A stretch of 64,000 nucleotides of DNA from Nemophila menziesii (GCA_029959085.1 JARWIR010000039.1:6498659-6562658); one strand, 5' to 3'; counted from the first letter of the stretch, positions 23,601 to 37,087 are shown. Made by a program: numbers and translations. The notes: generated by a model not told the origin, from the letters alone.

Positions 23601-25190
23601 AAAGGTTAAATTAATGGTTAAAGTTAAGGTTAAGGTTAAGGTTTAAGGTTTATGGTTTAAGGTTTATGGTTTAATGTTCAAGGTTAAGGTTTAAAAAGTT
23701 AAGATGAATGTGAAGTTGAAGGTTAAGGTTAATGTTTAGGTGTAGGTTTAAGGTTCAGGTTAAGTTTAAGTTTAAAGTTTCAGGTTTAAGGTGTAGGACT
23801 TAAAGTTTAAGGGTTATGGTTAAATTTAATGTTAATGTTAAAACGAAAGCAAACATTAAGTTGTATAGTTTATGTTTTACGTTTAAGGTTTACAGTTTAA
23901 GGTATAAGATTTTTAAGGTTAAGGTTAAGATTAAGGTTTGGGTAAACGTTAAGGTAAAGAGAAAGAAAACACTATGTTGTATGGTTTAAGGTATAAGATT
24001 TAAGGTTAAAATCTTAAGTTTAACGTTAAGATTAAGGTTTAGGTTAAGGTTAAGGATAAGATTTAAGTTAAGTTAAATGTTAAGGGAAAGGTTGAGATTA
24101 ATTATAATTTTAAAGTCATGGCTAAGTTAAACATTAAGTTTAAGTTTAAGGTTAAGGTTAAGGTCAAGGTTAATGTTAGGTTAATGTTAAGAATAAGGTT
24201 AAGGATGTGGTTAAGGCTAATACTTAAGGGGTTGAGGTTAAGGTTAAGACTAAGGAGTAAAGGGTTATGGTTTAGGTTAAGATTAACATTAAATTTAAGG
24301 TTAAGGTTAAGGTTAAGGTTAAGGTTAAGGTTAAATATATGGTTCAATTTTGATATTTAGATTAACTTAAACTTAACGTTAATGATAAGGTTAACATTAA
24401 GTTTATTGTTAGGGCTAAGGCTATGGCTAAGACTAGGGCTAGTTCTAGGCATATAGATAAGGCTAAGCTTAAGACTAAGTCTAAGGCTAAGGCTAAAGTG
24501 AAGTATAAGGACAAAGGCTAATGCTAAGGTTAAGGCTAGGGCTAGGGATAAGGTTAATACTAAGGATAAAGCTAAGGCTATGGTAAAGGATAATATCATG
24601 GTTAAGGTTAAGTTTAAGGTTGATATTGAAATTTAGGTTAAGCATAGGGCAATAATTAATTTTTAGTTTTAAGGTAAAGGTTAAAGTTTAAATTTTGGGT
24701 TATGGTTAAGGTTAAGGTTAAGTCTATGGTATAATTTTAAGGTAACAGTCAAGTCTTTGTTTAAGTTTACGGTTTAAGATTTGACCTTTAAGTTTCAGGT
24801 TGTAGAGATTTAAGTTTTAACATAAAATATAAATGCGATGAATCTTCATTTGGTTAAGGTTAAAATTATGGTTTAACTTTAAAGGATAAGTTTAGTGTTA
24901 GGGTTAATGGGTAAAGGTTTATGGATAAAGTTATAAGTTTTAAGGTTCGAGGTCAAATATCAGCACAATAAGTTTTCATTTGGTTCAGATTAGAATCGGG
25001 GTTTCAACCTTAAGGGTAAGGATAAAGTAAGGGTTAGGGTAAACGTTCAAATTGAGGTTAAGTTTAAGGTTATGACGAAAGTTAGGTTTCAAGTTTAAAG
25101 TTCAATATTTAAGGTAAAGTGTACGGCTTAGTGATAAGTTTTAGTGTATGATTAAGGTTATGGTTTAAATGTAAGGTAAAGGTTAAGGTT
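23601..25190 (+). repeat. module E, copy 3 (subtype I)
   Basis: GGTTAA hexamer array of about 1.6 kb, closest to copies 1 and 6. A cleaner run lies at about 24,296-24,334. The GGCTAA-variant block is at 24,410-24,590. Both strands give long repetitive frames (KVKVKV, LRLRLR, NLNLNL), which are artefacts of a unit divisible by three. Confidence 0.9.
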
Positions 25191-25945
25191 AGCATTATTT
25201 TTTATTATAATAACATATATCCAAATATTTTTAAGTTTGTGGTTTATGATTTTTAATTTCTTGTACATATTTTTTTATGCTTAAATAACATTTCTTGTAT
25301 TTAGCTTGCACACAATTTTTTTAGAAAATATTTCAAATTTCATTGTGTATGGTTCAAAATTCAAGGTTATCCTTTTATGGGTCATGGAAAAGGAAATATT
25401 GTGTTCTAATAACATGAAATCAAACCCAGATCCCCTACGTAAGCCTTTAAAATAAGTTTTGCTTAATTGATGGGCATTAAACCTAAGTCTGCTAGGTGAA
25501 AGTCAGATATAGAACATGCAAGGATGAAAAACATTTAGAATATTGTGTATGTGTATGGAGTGGGATAAGAGTCAACTAATAAAGTAAGTTGATAATGATA
25601 ATTAGATAAAATGGACCAATAAATTAATTTTATGGAATTATAACTATAATAGTACGATTGATATTGGATTTTAATATATATATATATAACTATATATATA
25701 TATATGGTATAAGTATAATATATAATTAAATTGTAGTGGGTTCCATAATATTAATTACATGTTTTCAGGAGCAATATAAGGCATATTTTATGTTGAGAGA
25801 CTTAAGGGCTCTAAAGCGATCACACCTGTTTCTTTTATATACTTATATTTATCACATTGATTAAATTTTTTTATATTAATCAAACTTGATGATTTTTGAA
25901 ATCCGAAAGCTTCTTGTTCATTCCCAATTTTGTCATCTTTTCACA

Positions 25946-25954
25946 TATAAATAG
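25946..25954 (+). promoter_or_regulatory. conserved TATA box of module G, copy 2
   Basis: TATAAATAG with the same downstream CAACACAACAAC leader as copy 1, about 180 bp before the hairpin. Confidence 0.45.
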
Positions 25955-26133
25955 ATGCAATTCATTCATATTTTTGATCAACACAACAACTATTTCTAGA
26001 CATTTCCATAACAACATCTATTATAGAAAACTATAACATATACATCCCCTTATCTGAAACTTATATAAACATCGATTCAGCATTAAAGGTTTACCAATCA
26101 TGTTTATTTTAATTTTCTAGGAAACATAAATGA

Positions 26134-26230
26134 TTACAATACAATCGTGATCATGTCATTTCATCATAACATTTATCTCCTAAAAAGAAATAATTGTGAT
26201 GAAATGACATGGTCATTGATCAGGTTGTAA
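26134..26230 (+). other. 97-nt hairpin of module G, copy 2
   Basis: The stem is kept with substitutions on both sides. The right arm reads AAATGACATGGTC where copy 1 has AAATGGCATGGTC, and the left arm has CATCATAA where copy 1 has CATCACAA, leaving a G-U type pair. Same length as copy 1. Confidence 0.7.
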
Positions 26231-27848
26231 ATTCTTTTAAAATTTGTTGTCCATTAATATTGGTAGTATTATTTGAAATCCAATAAAACATTAGTACAAT
26301 TTTTTAGAAGTCAAAGGAATTTACCAAAATTTCTTTTATTGTAATGAATGTTATGATATAGAATGAAATATTAGCAAGGACTAAATTACAACTTATTTCA
26401 AAATTTATAGGTCAGATCTTTGTGAACGGGTTTTGAAGAGATCTCCTCAAGACCCAAGCCCCTTTTCAAAATTATGTTTCACTCAACAACGTTAAACTAT
26501 TAGAATTTAATCAGTAAAAAAAATTATCTCCCAAATATCATATTTATATATACTTACATAAAGCCACATTATTCACATTTACCACCTGGAATGTCTAATC
26601 CACCTTTTAAAATACTCTTCTCCTTCTACCTACTCAACCCATAGTTTATGTAAATTGTTTATTGTTATTTTCAATTAATTGAAAATTTGAAAATTTGAAA
26701 ATTGAATTTGTTTATTTTAGGAGAATTGTTTTTACATATGTGTAAATGTAAGTATATATGTTTCTTGAACTAAAAATCTCATTCTAATAGTGTAAATAAT
26801 TATTAAGTGCTATTATAGCTCAAATGTCACAAAATCCAATATTTTTCACATTTGTAGAACAGTTAGTTTAAATAAAAGAATAAGAAAAGTTGTTTTATGT
26901 CCAAGTTAAACTCGCGATAAGCCGCGTTTCTTTAATTTCACACAAACAATAAGACATATGTCTTGTTATAACTCTATATTAAATTTGCAATCGATGAGTA
27001 TTTTTTGGTTTCACATCTTTATGTCTTTCTTTTACGTCATACCAATTATGTTATTAATGGGTTGCTTTAATTGGGTTTACACTACATATGTATGTGACAC
27101 ATTTTTTTAACTTTTAGTTCGAGTATTTATATAATAAAGTAGTATACACCAAACTCTTTATATTAAAACTTAAAATCTACACAAACCTCTCATAATTCCC
27201 ATTAATTTCTCATATTCTCGTTTATTATCAAATTAACATCACATCACCCTCCCTTTTTATTATTAATTTTTTTTTAAAAGTAGGATTAATTGCTTGGAAA
27301 TGTCTTTTGTAACGGTTCATATCTAGTGCTTACATATTTCGTATATAAACTCTTCTTTAGTAGTGGTAGTTATGATTGAGTATGAACCCAACCTAACCGA
27401 TCAAAACAAAGAACCAAATGAAGGCTTTTCTTTATTTAGGTCCAACATTGGTCAGTTTTTGAAGCTAACTATTTATAAGCCATGTTTGTTTTACTTAAAC
27501 CCACCTCAAATTGCTCTCACCCGACCTAATTATCAAAGTTATAAAAATATGTACAATCTAAAACTTAACTCTCAGTTTCATTTCATATTTCACTCCAACA
27601 ATATTAATTTATCATATTTTTGTATAAATTCCACTATAATAACTAATTAATTGATATAATACTAGTATACCAAGATTATCTTATATATCGAATGATCTAG
27701 TTTGTAATACTTAATTTTTTTGTTTAAATCATCATTCTTTAAATAAATTTTTCTACTATATTTGTGTATATGTCTAAGTTTTAACATATCTATATATCTA
27801 TATTTTTTGTATAGATCTATATATTTTTACTATAGAACTTGAAATTTT

Positions 27849-27914
<66 letters not shown>

Positions 27915-28016
27915 ATATTTTTTATTTTATTATATACAAAAATATAGGCATATATTTTTTTTAAATATTTTTTTGTATTTTTTAAAAATTTGCAAATATG
28001 TATATTTTAAAAATCT

Positions 28017-28027
28017 CACACACACAC

Positions 28028-28092
<65 letters not shown>
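28017..28092 (+). repeat. CA/TA microsatellite, M3/M4 border
   Basis: About 10 AC units, then some 25 TA units; the longest border tract in the window. Confidence 0.95.
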
Positions 28093-28094
<2 letters not shown>

Positions 28095-30734
28095 TAGTAT
28101 TCTAATAGTTCATTATATAAAAACACAAATATATTTATCAAACATATCTATATATAATAAATATTATATTTATGTATATTTGCAAATTATATATATTAGT
28201 ATTTTATAATTCATTATATAAAAACACAAATATATTTATCAAACATATCTATATATATTAAATAGATTTATATATTTATGTTCTTTAATTGTGTATGAAA
28301 TCATTTTTTGTTTTTTATGTTGGTTTCTATATAATGTATCTCTCTTAGAAATATGTTTTTGTAGGTATGATTTATTATATGGTATTGAATAAAAAAATTC
28401 TAAAAAGACCGTAAGAACCAATTAAAGAATCAATCCACAAACACATGTATTGAATTGCAATTTAAGTTTTATGGAAAGTACATTTAACTTTACATTATAA
28501 TATTATAAACCAACATATGTATTAGATTTTAATTGAGTTTCATTTAATGTTATTAAATAAGAATGTAGGTATTTGTTTCATATTTGTAGTAACTATTATT
28601 GTGTATTCATTTGAACTTCTATAAGATCTTTATTTATTGTAAAAACTCTATAGGATTTGTAGACACATTTGTGTGTTTTATTTTTTTTATTATTGTACAA
28701 AATTTGACTAATTTTACAAGTTCATATATATTCTTTGTAAAATTATATTAATACTTAAAGGAATCAGTAATACTCATGTCTTATAAGGATGAAATTATGG
28801 GCTAAAAAGTTGAAACATTATTATACACATCTATATGTCTATTGAAAATAAAATAAAATAAACAATTCCTAAAATACTAAGTTGTATTACACGCTAAGAG
28901 TTAGTTATGCCACAACTAATTAGTTGTTGATATATTAATATAAACACAAATAAGAAAAGCTTAATATGTGATTATTTCCGAAAATAAATTTAGGTAGTTT
29001 ACATTAAGTTTAATGACAACATGAATATGATAATAACCCAAAATATATGTACATGTATAGGTCTAAAAATACATCTGAATTCAAAATCGACAAGACAGTA
29101 TTATTTATGATCACCTTCCTAATAAAATTTACTTTCACTCTAGATTGCGCTTAACGTTCTAATGTGATGCTTTAACATCTGTAATATATTAATAAGCCAC
29201 AAATTTATGTGTTGCATTAAGTGTAGACACATTTTGCATCATTAAATGTTACAAAATCTAATATTTTTTCACATTTTTGGAATAATCAATTTTAATAAAA
29301 GAACAAGAAAAAATGTTTTAAATACAAGTTCAAAACGCGATGAGTTGTGTTTCATTGAAATAACACGAAAAATAAGACAAATGATTTTTCTTTTTATAAT
29401 TGTACATTAAATTTGAAAGCAATTATATTTTTTTTTGGAAAATAATTTTATCTAATATTGGATCGTCCAATATCAACCGTATTATTTATGGAAAGAAAAA
29501 ACTTATTATAGTAACTAACTAGTTTGTTTATGACACGTGTTTTAATAATATAATCAATGGTTATGATGTTAATCTTGGTCCATACAATATAGGATGAAAG
29601 TCTTACCCTATTAATTTTGAGTATATTTTTTTATCGAATATGCAGTGATGATGAGAACTATTGGGAAGGACTTAGATGCCGGTTCATACACCATTGAATA
29701 GCCAATTAAGTTTAGTTTGTGTGACCATAAACATAGAGTTTTTGTGAGATGACGGAAGCTATCTAGTTTTGTAAAAAAACCATAGACCAAGTTTTTTACT
29801 AGCTTGAAAAACAGGTTAACCCTAGATAGAGAGCTATAAAATTACACTACAATACTTCTTTTGCGCTCACTATTATCAAAATCCAATTGAAGATAAAGTC
29901 ATTATCATCTTCATCATAATCATATTTTTGTAAGAATTTAACTTTTTTTTTATTAAATTTTATTCAGAGTTATGATTATTCTTAACTTTATATTATTTAT
30001 TAAATACTCTCTTCATTAGCTTATGACGATTTCTTATTAACTCTATAATTATGAATTGAGGCTTTTTGTATGAATTTAGGGTTTTTGCCTAATTGATATT
30101 TATTTATACGTGTGTTATATTATCCTGTATAAAGTTTTTTTTATTATAAAGTCCATGTAATTATTAGCCCTAGTTTATGAATTACACCCGAAGGGATTGA
30201 AAGGTGGAACTATATATTAAAGGTGTTTATTAATAATAGAATAAAAGTAATATACATTGCTATTTAAAGAGTTTAATTCACTGGTGTCTAATAAATATGT
30301 AGTAATATATGGGAGAGGTTAGGTGTCTTCTAGAGTCACAGTTAATGTGAATAGTAAATATCGCAGGTATTTAAATTAAGTAAATGTTTATGTGGAATCT
30401 AGATTCCCAGTTATTGTGAATTGTAAACATTATTTTATTATATTAAGCCTAACTTTTAGTTCTTTGGTGAACTGGATCATCTCGAGCTAGTTTCCTCCCT
30501 ATGTTAGTCCCTATATTTGCATTTATATCTTTTAAATTATTAATTATTGAAAGTAAAATGAATATATATTATATTATTACCCAATATTCTATTCAATGTC
30601 ATTAAATACAACCTATAAGTTTTACTACTTGGAATGATCCATAATATTTTGTGGGGAGTACTCTCTTCGGTGCGTAAATCACCTCACACCGAGGGGGATA
30701 CCAAATTTTTTGGCATCTGTGTCATGGATTACAT
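28093..30734 (+). repeat. I-type satellite monomer M4, modules A-B-C
   Basis: Module A starts with a local duplication: the word AAAAACACAAATATATTTATCA occurs in split form at about 28,120 and 28,220, a period of about 100 bp. The A part then passes at about 29,455 into module B, with the A-B spacer missing. C follows at about 30,180-30,734. The structure is repeated in M8 (47.3-50.0 kb). No gene is seen. Confidence 0.78.
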
Positions 30735-30778
30735 TAAAGGTTAAGTTAATGGTTAAGGTTAAGGTTAAGGGTAAGGTT
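30735..30778 (+). repeat. module E stub, copy 4
   Basis: Only about 44 bp of the hexamer array remain before an abrupt change to module I at GGTTCGCGAGG. The same stub is at 49,987, 52,605 and 55,223, so the E/I junction was made once and copied. Confidence 0.85.
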
Positions 30779-31700
30779 CGCGAGGTTTGAGCAAGCAAGT
30801 TCGAAAATGACAAATCTTACTATCCATCAAAACTGGTTCATGAGGTTTTTTGTTTAAGAATATTTGATATTCCTTTGTTCTTGTGGTAACCTCACAACAT
30901 ATATATATATATATATATATTTGAATTTTAAATTTAGAGGGGTTTTATTCATTACCATAAATAAGTTTCGTGAACCAGATCATCAAACAAGATTTTACAT
31001 TATCAATTTTTTTCTCTTAATATTGTTAACTTTTTTATTATATTTGTAATATATTTTTTGTTATAGGTAGAATAGATTTATTTATCTTTTATTAAGTATT
31101 GTATTTTTCCATCATAAATAAAATTATGTCATTTTTATTCTATATTTTTGTTTTAATAATCAGTACTTTAGGTAATATTTAGAAAATTTACTAAGTTATA
31201 CTCAAAGTCTTGCAAAGTATACTAATTGATTTGCTAAGTATAGTTACATATTAATTGATTATACTCAATGAATTTTTATACTCTGTGATTCTCTAATCAA
31301 TGATTTTTGTACTCAGTGACTTCGTACTTAGAGAATCACTAAGTACGCCCGGGTCGCGGTGGTTGGTGGTGGTCGGTGGATGGTGTTTAAAGATAAATAA
31401 TATTAATACTCAAAGGCTTCGTAGTCAATGAATCAATGAGCACGCCACATGTGGAGTTTACAGTGGTGGTCGGTGGGTGGTATTCGGAGATAAATAATAC
31501 TAATACATAATGACTCGGTGGTTCGTGCTTATTGTCACTTATTTTTTATTCTTGATATGGTTTTTTGTTTTATTTGATGGTATTTCAGTATTAGGTCACT
31601 CATATGATTAGGTAGTAAGTTAGTTGGAAAAGAAACTAGCAATATGTTTTTTATTGGAGATTAACTTGATATCCAAGACACTCTAGGACAATCACCCTTA
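30779..31700 (+). repeat. module I, copy in M4
   Basis: This module replaces E-F-X-G in the I-type monomers. It holds a short TA run (30,898-30,920), an intron-like interval (30,886-31,076, GTAAC to TTATAG), hairpin-forming words at 31,285-31,346, a GGT-rich block with CCCGGG (31,347-31,385) and a second GGT block (31,461-31,480). Words such as ACTCAATGA and ACTCAGTGA recur every few tens of bases. Copies lie at 50.0, 52.6 and 55.3 kb and a divergent one at 62.1 kb. No coding frame. Confidence 0.75.
31285..31346 (+). other. competing hairpins in module I
   Basis: GTGATTCTCTAA (31,285-31,296) is perfectly complementary to TTAGAGAATCAC (31,328-31,339). The second word also lies within another perfect hairpin, GTACTTAG (31,324-31,331) with CTAAGTAC (31,339-31,346) around a 7-nt loop. 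The two foldings exclude each other. M8 and its copies keep both, with one G-T change (CTAAGCAC). Confidence 0.75.
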
Positions 31701-32603
31701 TAGATCTATGTAAATTATTCATTGTCATTTTGAAATAGTTGTAATGAGAAAATTGAGTTTGTTTATATTAGGGGAAACGGTTGACATATGTGTAACTTTA
31801 TGTAAATATGTTTCTTAAATTAAAATTCTCATACTAATAACGTAATTAATTATTAAGTGCTATTATGGCACAAATGTTACAAAATCCAATATTTTTCTCA
31901 TTTTGGGAACAATCAATATGAATAAAAGAACAAGAAAAAATGTTATAAGTACAAGTTAAACCCGCGATGAGTTGTATTTCATTGATATCACACGAAAAAT
32001 AAGATATATAATATGTCTTGTTATAATTATACATTAAATTTGCAATCGATGATTTTTTTTCTTTGGTTGTCTTTCTTTAATTTCCTTTCAAATATATCAT
32101 TGATGGTTTTTCTTTAATTGCCTTCACATTACATATGTATGTGATACATTCTCCTTTTTTACTTTTGGTTAGAGTATTGATATATTAAAGTAGTAGGCAT
32201 CTAATTGTTCCTATTAATTTTTCATATATTTGTATGAGTTACAGTATAACAAAACAACTACACTAGTTAAACGATTTAATACTACTATACCAAAATTATA
32301 TTCTAAATCTATTGATTTGGATTGTAATACTTTAATTTTTTGTTTATATAACATCATTTTTTAATAAATTTTTCTAAAGTATTTATGTATATATCTAAGG
32401 ATTTAACATATTTATATAGATTTATATTTTTGTATAGATATATAATTTTATTATTGATCTTGCAAAATTTTATATTTTATATTTATAAAGTTGTATTATT
32501 TTTAAATAAGAAAATATATGAATATATTGTTTAACATATATTTTTGTATATATTTTCATGTTTTTAAAATTCATAAATATGTATCTTTTATACACAAAAA
32601 CAA
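31701..32603 (+). repeat. satellite M4, module H
   Basis: Late monomer part with GTAAATTATTCATTGTCATT at its head and AATTATTAAGTGCTATTATG at about 31,848, as in M1 and M3, ending at a TA tract (32,604-32,617). No gene is seen. Confidence 0.75.
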
Positions 32604-32617
32604 ATATATATATATAT

Positions 32618-35326
32618 TATTCATTAATTTATTATATAAAAACAAAAATATATTTATTAAATAAATCTATATATAATAATTAGAATTATATATTTATTTT
32701 CTTTTATTGTGTATGACATATATTTTCATTTTTTATGTTGGTTTCTATACTATGTATCTCTCTAAAAAAATTATGTAGGTATGATTTATTAAATGGTAGT
32801 GAATACAAATTTGTCAAAATAGAAAGTAAGAAACACTCCACAAACAGATGTATTCAATTACAATTTAAGTTTTATGGAAAGTATTGAAAGTACATGTAAC
32901 TTTACATATTTTATCATAACATATATTATCATATCATAGAACATGTGTATCAGATTTGAATTAATTTTCATTAAAATTATATTAAATAATAATGTAAATA
33001 TTTGATTCATATTTGCAGTAACTATTATGGTATACTCATTTAAAATTCTATAAGATATTTATGGCTTTCTAAAATCTCTATAGGATTTGTAGACTCATTC
33101 GGTAATACTCATGTCTTTTAAGGATAAAAATATGGGATAAAAAATTGAAAATGTTATTATATACATCTATACGTCAATTGAAAATAAAATAAAATAAACT
33201 ATTCCTAAAATACTAAGTTGTATTACACGCTAAGAGATTAGTTCTGCAACAACTAATTAGTTGTTGGTTTAATTATATCATGTCCATGAATGCTTACAAG
33301 CTTATAACATAGATAAATAAAGCTTATTTACTTGATAATTTATGACATTAAATTTAGGTATTTTAGGATTAGGTTAATTACAGCATGTATATGAAAAAAA
33401 CACAAAATCTATGTACTTGTATAGGTTTATTAATACACTTATGTTCAAAATCGACGAGACCATATTATTTATGATAACCTTCCGAATAAAATTTCTTTTC
33501 GGTCTAAATTGCATTTTACGTGTAATGTGATTTTTAACTTATCACTTATGTCAATAATCCACCAAAATATATGTGTTACATTAAGTGTAGACACATTTAA
33601 CATCATTAAATGGTTCTCAAGTGTCTAAAAGGAACATATCTCTCATGTATTGCTAGTTTATATATTTATTTATCTTGGAAGATCATTCTTTTTTATCATC
33701 CAATCATCATTATTATCTATCATTAGTGTTTGGACATTTCAAAATGTCTTCATCGACTTGCTATAGAGTGTTTTATGTGTTCTAATGGCATTTTTTTACT
33801 CTACCCAAATAAATTGAATGCTTAATAGAACATCTAAATACCAAAATATGGGTGACTTGGACTTAAATATTGATGTGCATTCTCAATGATTTCTTCGCAC
33901 ATTTTAATTATAGTTATGTCAAGAGTAGGGTGTAGATATTTGTGATATTCGTTTCAGTCACAACTATTTGCATTTTATCAATCTTTTACACACAAAAATT
34001 AAGAGAATTAATTTGCTTAGCATGCATACAAGGATTTCTAATCCTTCACCATTTTGTAGAAAACCTTTTTGGAGCACTTACAATTCATTCGTTCAGTAAT
34101 AATCATCGTTTTTCATACAGAACCATAATATTATTGACAATAATTTACGAACCTGAATTTAAAGCATGTCGGACATAATTTCACAATCTTGTAACAATTA
34201 ATAAGATGGTTTGTTATTAATTGACACCTTTCGTTTTGTGCTCACTACACCAACAATCAAGGATTAAAGTTATAAACTTTTTTGTAGAATTAATTTAATT
34301 AAAATGGTTTCCATAGTGTTGTTGACTTTCTTTTATTTCGAGTTCAGCTCCCTAAATTGCCATAATGTTACCTTCTTCAACATCACATACTTAAAAAATC
34401 AAGGCCAACAATAGATGTATACTTTATCCATCTATCTCCCTATTAATTACAATATAGAAATACATAATTAAACATAAAGGAGTAGGCATGCAATTCTTTT
34501 TGGGGACAAGGGAGTTGGAGGCATGAAATATATTTTGATTTGATTGCATTATATTACCATATATTATTCAAAAATTTGTGTGTGTTTCCTATGTTATTTA
34601 AAACTTATACTATATTACTCTATATTAATTTGTAAAATACTTTTATCTAATATGGGATCGTCCAATACCAAACGTATTATGAGACATACCCCATGTTTAT
34701 GCCAATCAAAAACTAATTATAGTAACTATCTAATTTATCTATGACACGTGTTTTATCAATATAATTAATGGTTATGATGTGAATATTGGACAATGCCATA
34801 TAGGATAAAAGTCCTACCCTATTAATTTTGAGTACATTCATTTCGTATATGCTGCCAACTTTAAAGTGATGACGGGAGAGGTTAGGTGCCTTCTAGAGTC
34901 ACAATTGATGTGAATAGTGAACATCGCTCTTATTTGAATTAATCAGAAGCTTAGGTTGAATCGAGATTCCCAATTAATAGTAAACATCATCTTATTCTCT
35001 TAAGCCTAACTTTTAGTTCTTTGGTGAATTGGATCATCTCGGGCTAGTTTCCTCTCTATGTTAGTCCCTGTATTTGAATTTCATTCTTTTTAATTATTCA
35101 TTATCGAAACAAAATCCAATATATATTATATTATTAAACTACATTCTATTAAACTTTATTAAACACACAATATAAGTTTTATAATCCATATGGAGATGAT
35201 AAAAGTTTTACTCTACTACTTGGAATGATCCATACAATTTTGTGGGGAGTTTCTCCCTTGGGTGTGAAAATCACCACACACATAGGGGATGCCCATTTTA
35301 TTGGCATATTTGACGTGGATTGCATT
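32618..35326 (+). repeat. satellite monomer M5, modules A-B-C with internal deletion
   Basis: Module A is fuller than in M4 and continues to module B. At about 34,872 the B word AACTTTAAAGTGATGA jumps into CGGGAGAGGTTAGGTG of late module C, so the end of B and the start of C are lost. C ends at the hexamer array. The frame at 33,942-34,178 matches the small frame at 5,671-5,877 in M1, but it is broken in M3 and M7. Confidence 0.75.
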
Positions 35327-35758
35327 AAAGGTTAAGATAATTTTTAAAGTTAAGGTTAAGGTCAAGGTTAATGTTTAAGATTAATGGTTTAAGGTTTAAG
35401 GTTTAAGGTTCAAGGTTTGAGGTTCAAGGTTGAAAAACTTAAGATAATTTTGGAGTTAAAGGTTAAGGTTAATGTTATGGTGAAGGTTTCAAGTTTAGGT
35501 TAAGTTTAAGTTTATGTTTAAGGTTTCAGGTGTAAGACTTAAAGTTTAAGAGTTATGGTTAAAGTTAAGGTTAAGTTTAAAGTAGAAGCAAACACTTAGT
35601 TGTATAGTTTAAGGTTTGTGTTTAAGGTTTACAGTTTAAGGTATAGGATTTAAGGTTAATGTTAAGTTTAAGGTTAACATTAAGGTTCAGGTAAAGGTTA
35701 AGGTGAAAATGAAAGCAAACACTAAGTTTTATGGTTTAAGGTTAACGATTTAAGGTAT
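35327..35758 (+). repeat. module E, copy 5 (cut by insertion)
   Basis: About 430 bp of GGTTAA/TTTAAGG array, with clear TTTAAGG heptamers at about 35,391-35,412. It stops at 35,758 where the unrelated 2-kb insert begins. Confidence 0.88.
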
Positions 35759-36119
35759 ATTCTTTTACAACTGTACATGAACCAAAAACATAAAAATCAT
35801 TATTTTCTGAGTATTCCATTATATTAGAAAATTTCAGTTCCAAATTTAATAAATAGTTACTAATTCAAAATCAAAATTAAACCTTTTCTGAATCCCTATC
35901 AAAACATGGCAGTTCCATTATAATCATTGAGTTAATATTTTATTTCTCCAAGTAATCAAAAAGCATCAGGATCATTTGGTTTCTTCTGTTATAGCACAAT
36001 TAAACTGAAATCTTCTAGAAGCTCCTAATTCTACTTCAGTTACAGCTGCTCCCTGAATCCACCTAATGTAAAAGTTTAATTTTTAGCTTAGATGATCATT
36101 TAAATAATATCAAAACTAA

Positions 36120-37087
36120 TATATTCCAACTCTGTATGAAGTTTATTCTTCTCTTCCAGTAGTGTATGTCCACTATCTTTTCCTCCTCCAAACCTTCGAA
36201 CTCAGATCTAAGTGACCCAACCTCATTCTCCAATTTCACGGCCTCTTCTTTATCTATATTACATAATGGTTTTATGATGAGTAGGAGATAGTGAGTTGAA
36301 TTGAGGTTCTATAGCAGCAATTAACAGGGGTAGCAGAGTAGAAAACTTGAGAAAACTTGGATTTGTTTCCAAAGCTACTAAAACTACCTTTATATAATAT
36401 CACCCTTTTCGAAAAGTCTTATGATATCATGTTATTACCACGTGAGCATGATAATAATGTAATCAAACACATGGCTTGAGTGTTTATATCAAGGATATGA
36501 CGTTTAATAGCAACCCCCACTACGTTTACTGTACTAGACTCACTTACCTGCACCATATTTATATCTAATTAATTTCACTCCCCAAAAACACATTTATTGT
36601 AAGTTTAACTCACAATTATTGGATCTTATATATCAAACAATCATGTATTACTAACTAACATGTCACCATATTCTCTAATGCACCAAACACCAACTCGAAC
36701 CAAAGTATCCTAAATCACCACAAATGAATTCTCATTAATATTAATTCATTGAATGACCTAACAATATATCCTGATTAGGTGTTCTTGAAGCACTAACAAA
36801 TGCAAACTCTAATTTTTTTAATAAACAAAAAATTAAATTCAAATGTCACAAAACAGACATTATATATAATTCTCTTTAACAGATTTCAAATAAAGATAAT
36901 TCAAATCAGTAGTTTGATCATTACAAATGCACAAAAGCACCAAACATTTTTACAAACTTCTGGAATGCAAAGCAATACCATACAAAACCTTAGAAAAAAT
37001 AAAATTACCAGAAATGTAGGAGCAATGCCATGTAGTGGAAGAGCTGCGGCTAGAGGACTGGGATGTAAATTTGGTCACCGATTTCAT
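36120..37087 (-). pseudogene. captured gene fragment, exon-like blocks, coiled-coil stretch
   Basis: A start-like exon runs from ATG at 37,087 to a GT donor at 37,008: 26 codons (MKSVTKFTSQSSSRSSSTTW..), Ser/Thr-rich. A second open block at about 36,254-36,120 encodes the charged, heptad-like KEEAVKLENEVGSLRSEF followed by EGLEEEK and a more basic end, as in a coiled coil; an AG acceptor lies just upstream at about 36,255. A third possible block is at about 36,060-35,970. I cannot link the blocks in one certain frame and do not recognise the family. An upstream leader (37,100-37,600) contains 16- and 30-bp direct repeats. Gene or decayed copy cannot be decided here. Confidence 0.4.

Larger units (their letters stand above)
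25191..28016 (+). repeat. satellite M3, modules F-G-H (X deleted)
   Basis: Module F (about 25,195-25,575) runs directly into the AATAAAGTAAGTTGATAATG word at about 25,580, so module X is missing. G and H follow as in M1. The open frame at 27,363-27,650 in H is frameshifted in M7 and absent in M1, so I reject it as a gene. A TA run is at 27,850-27,910. Confidence 0.78.

Noticed and set aside
27363..27650. 95-codon frame in module H (EYEPNLTDQNKEPNE..)
   Set aside because: The M7 counterpart at 46.67-46.94 kb has frameshifts and M1 lacks the frame. Conservation is at DNA level only.
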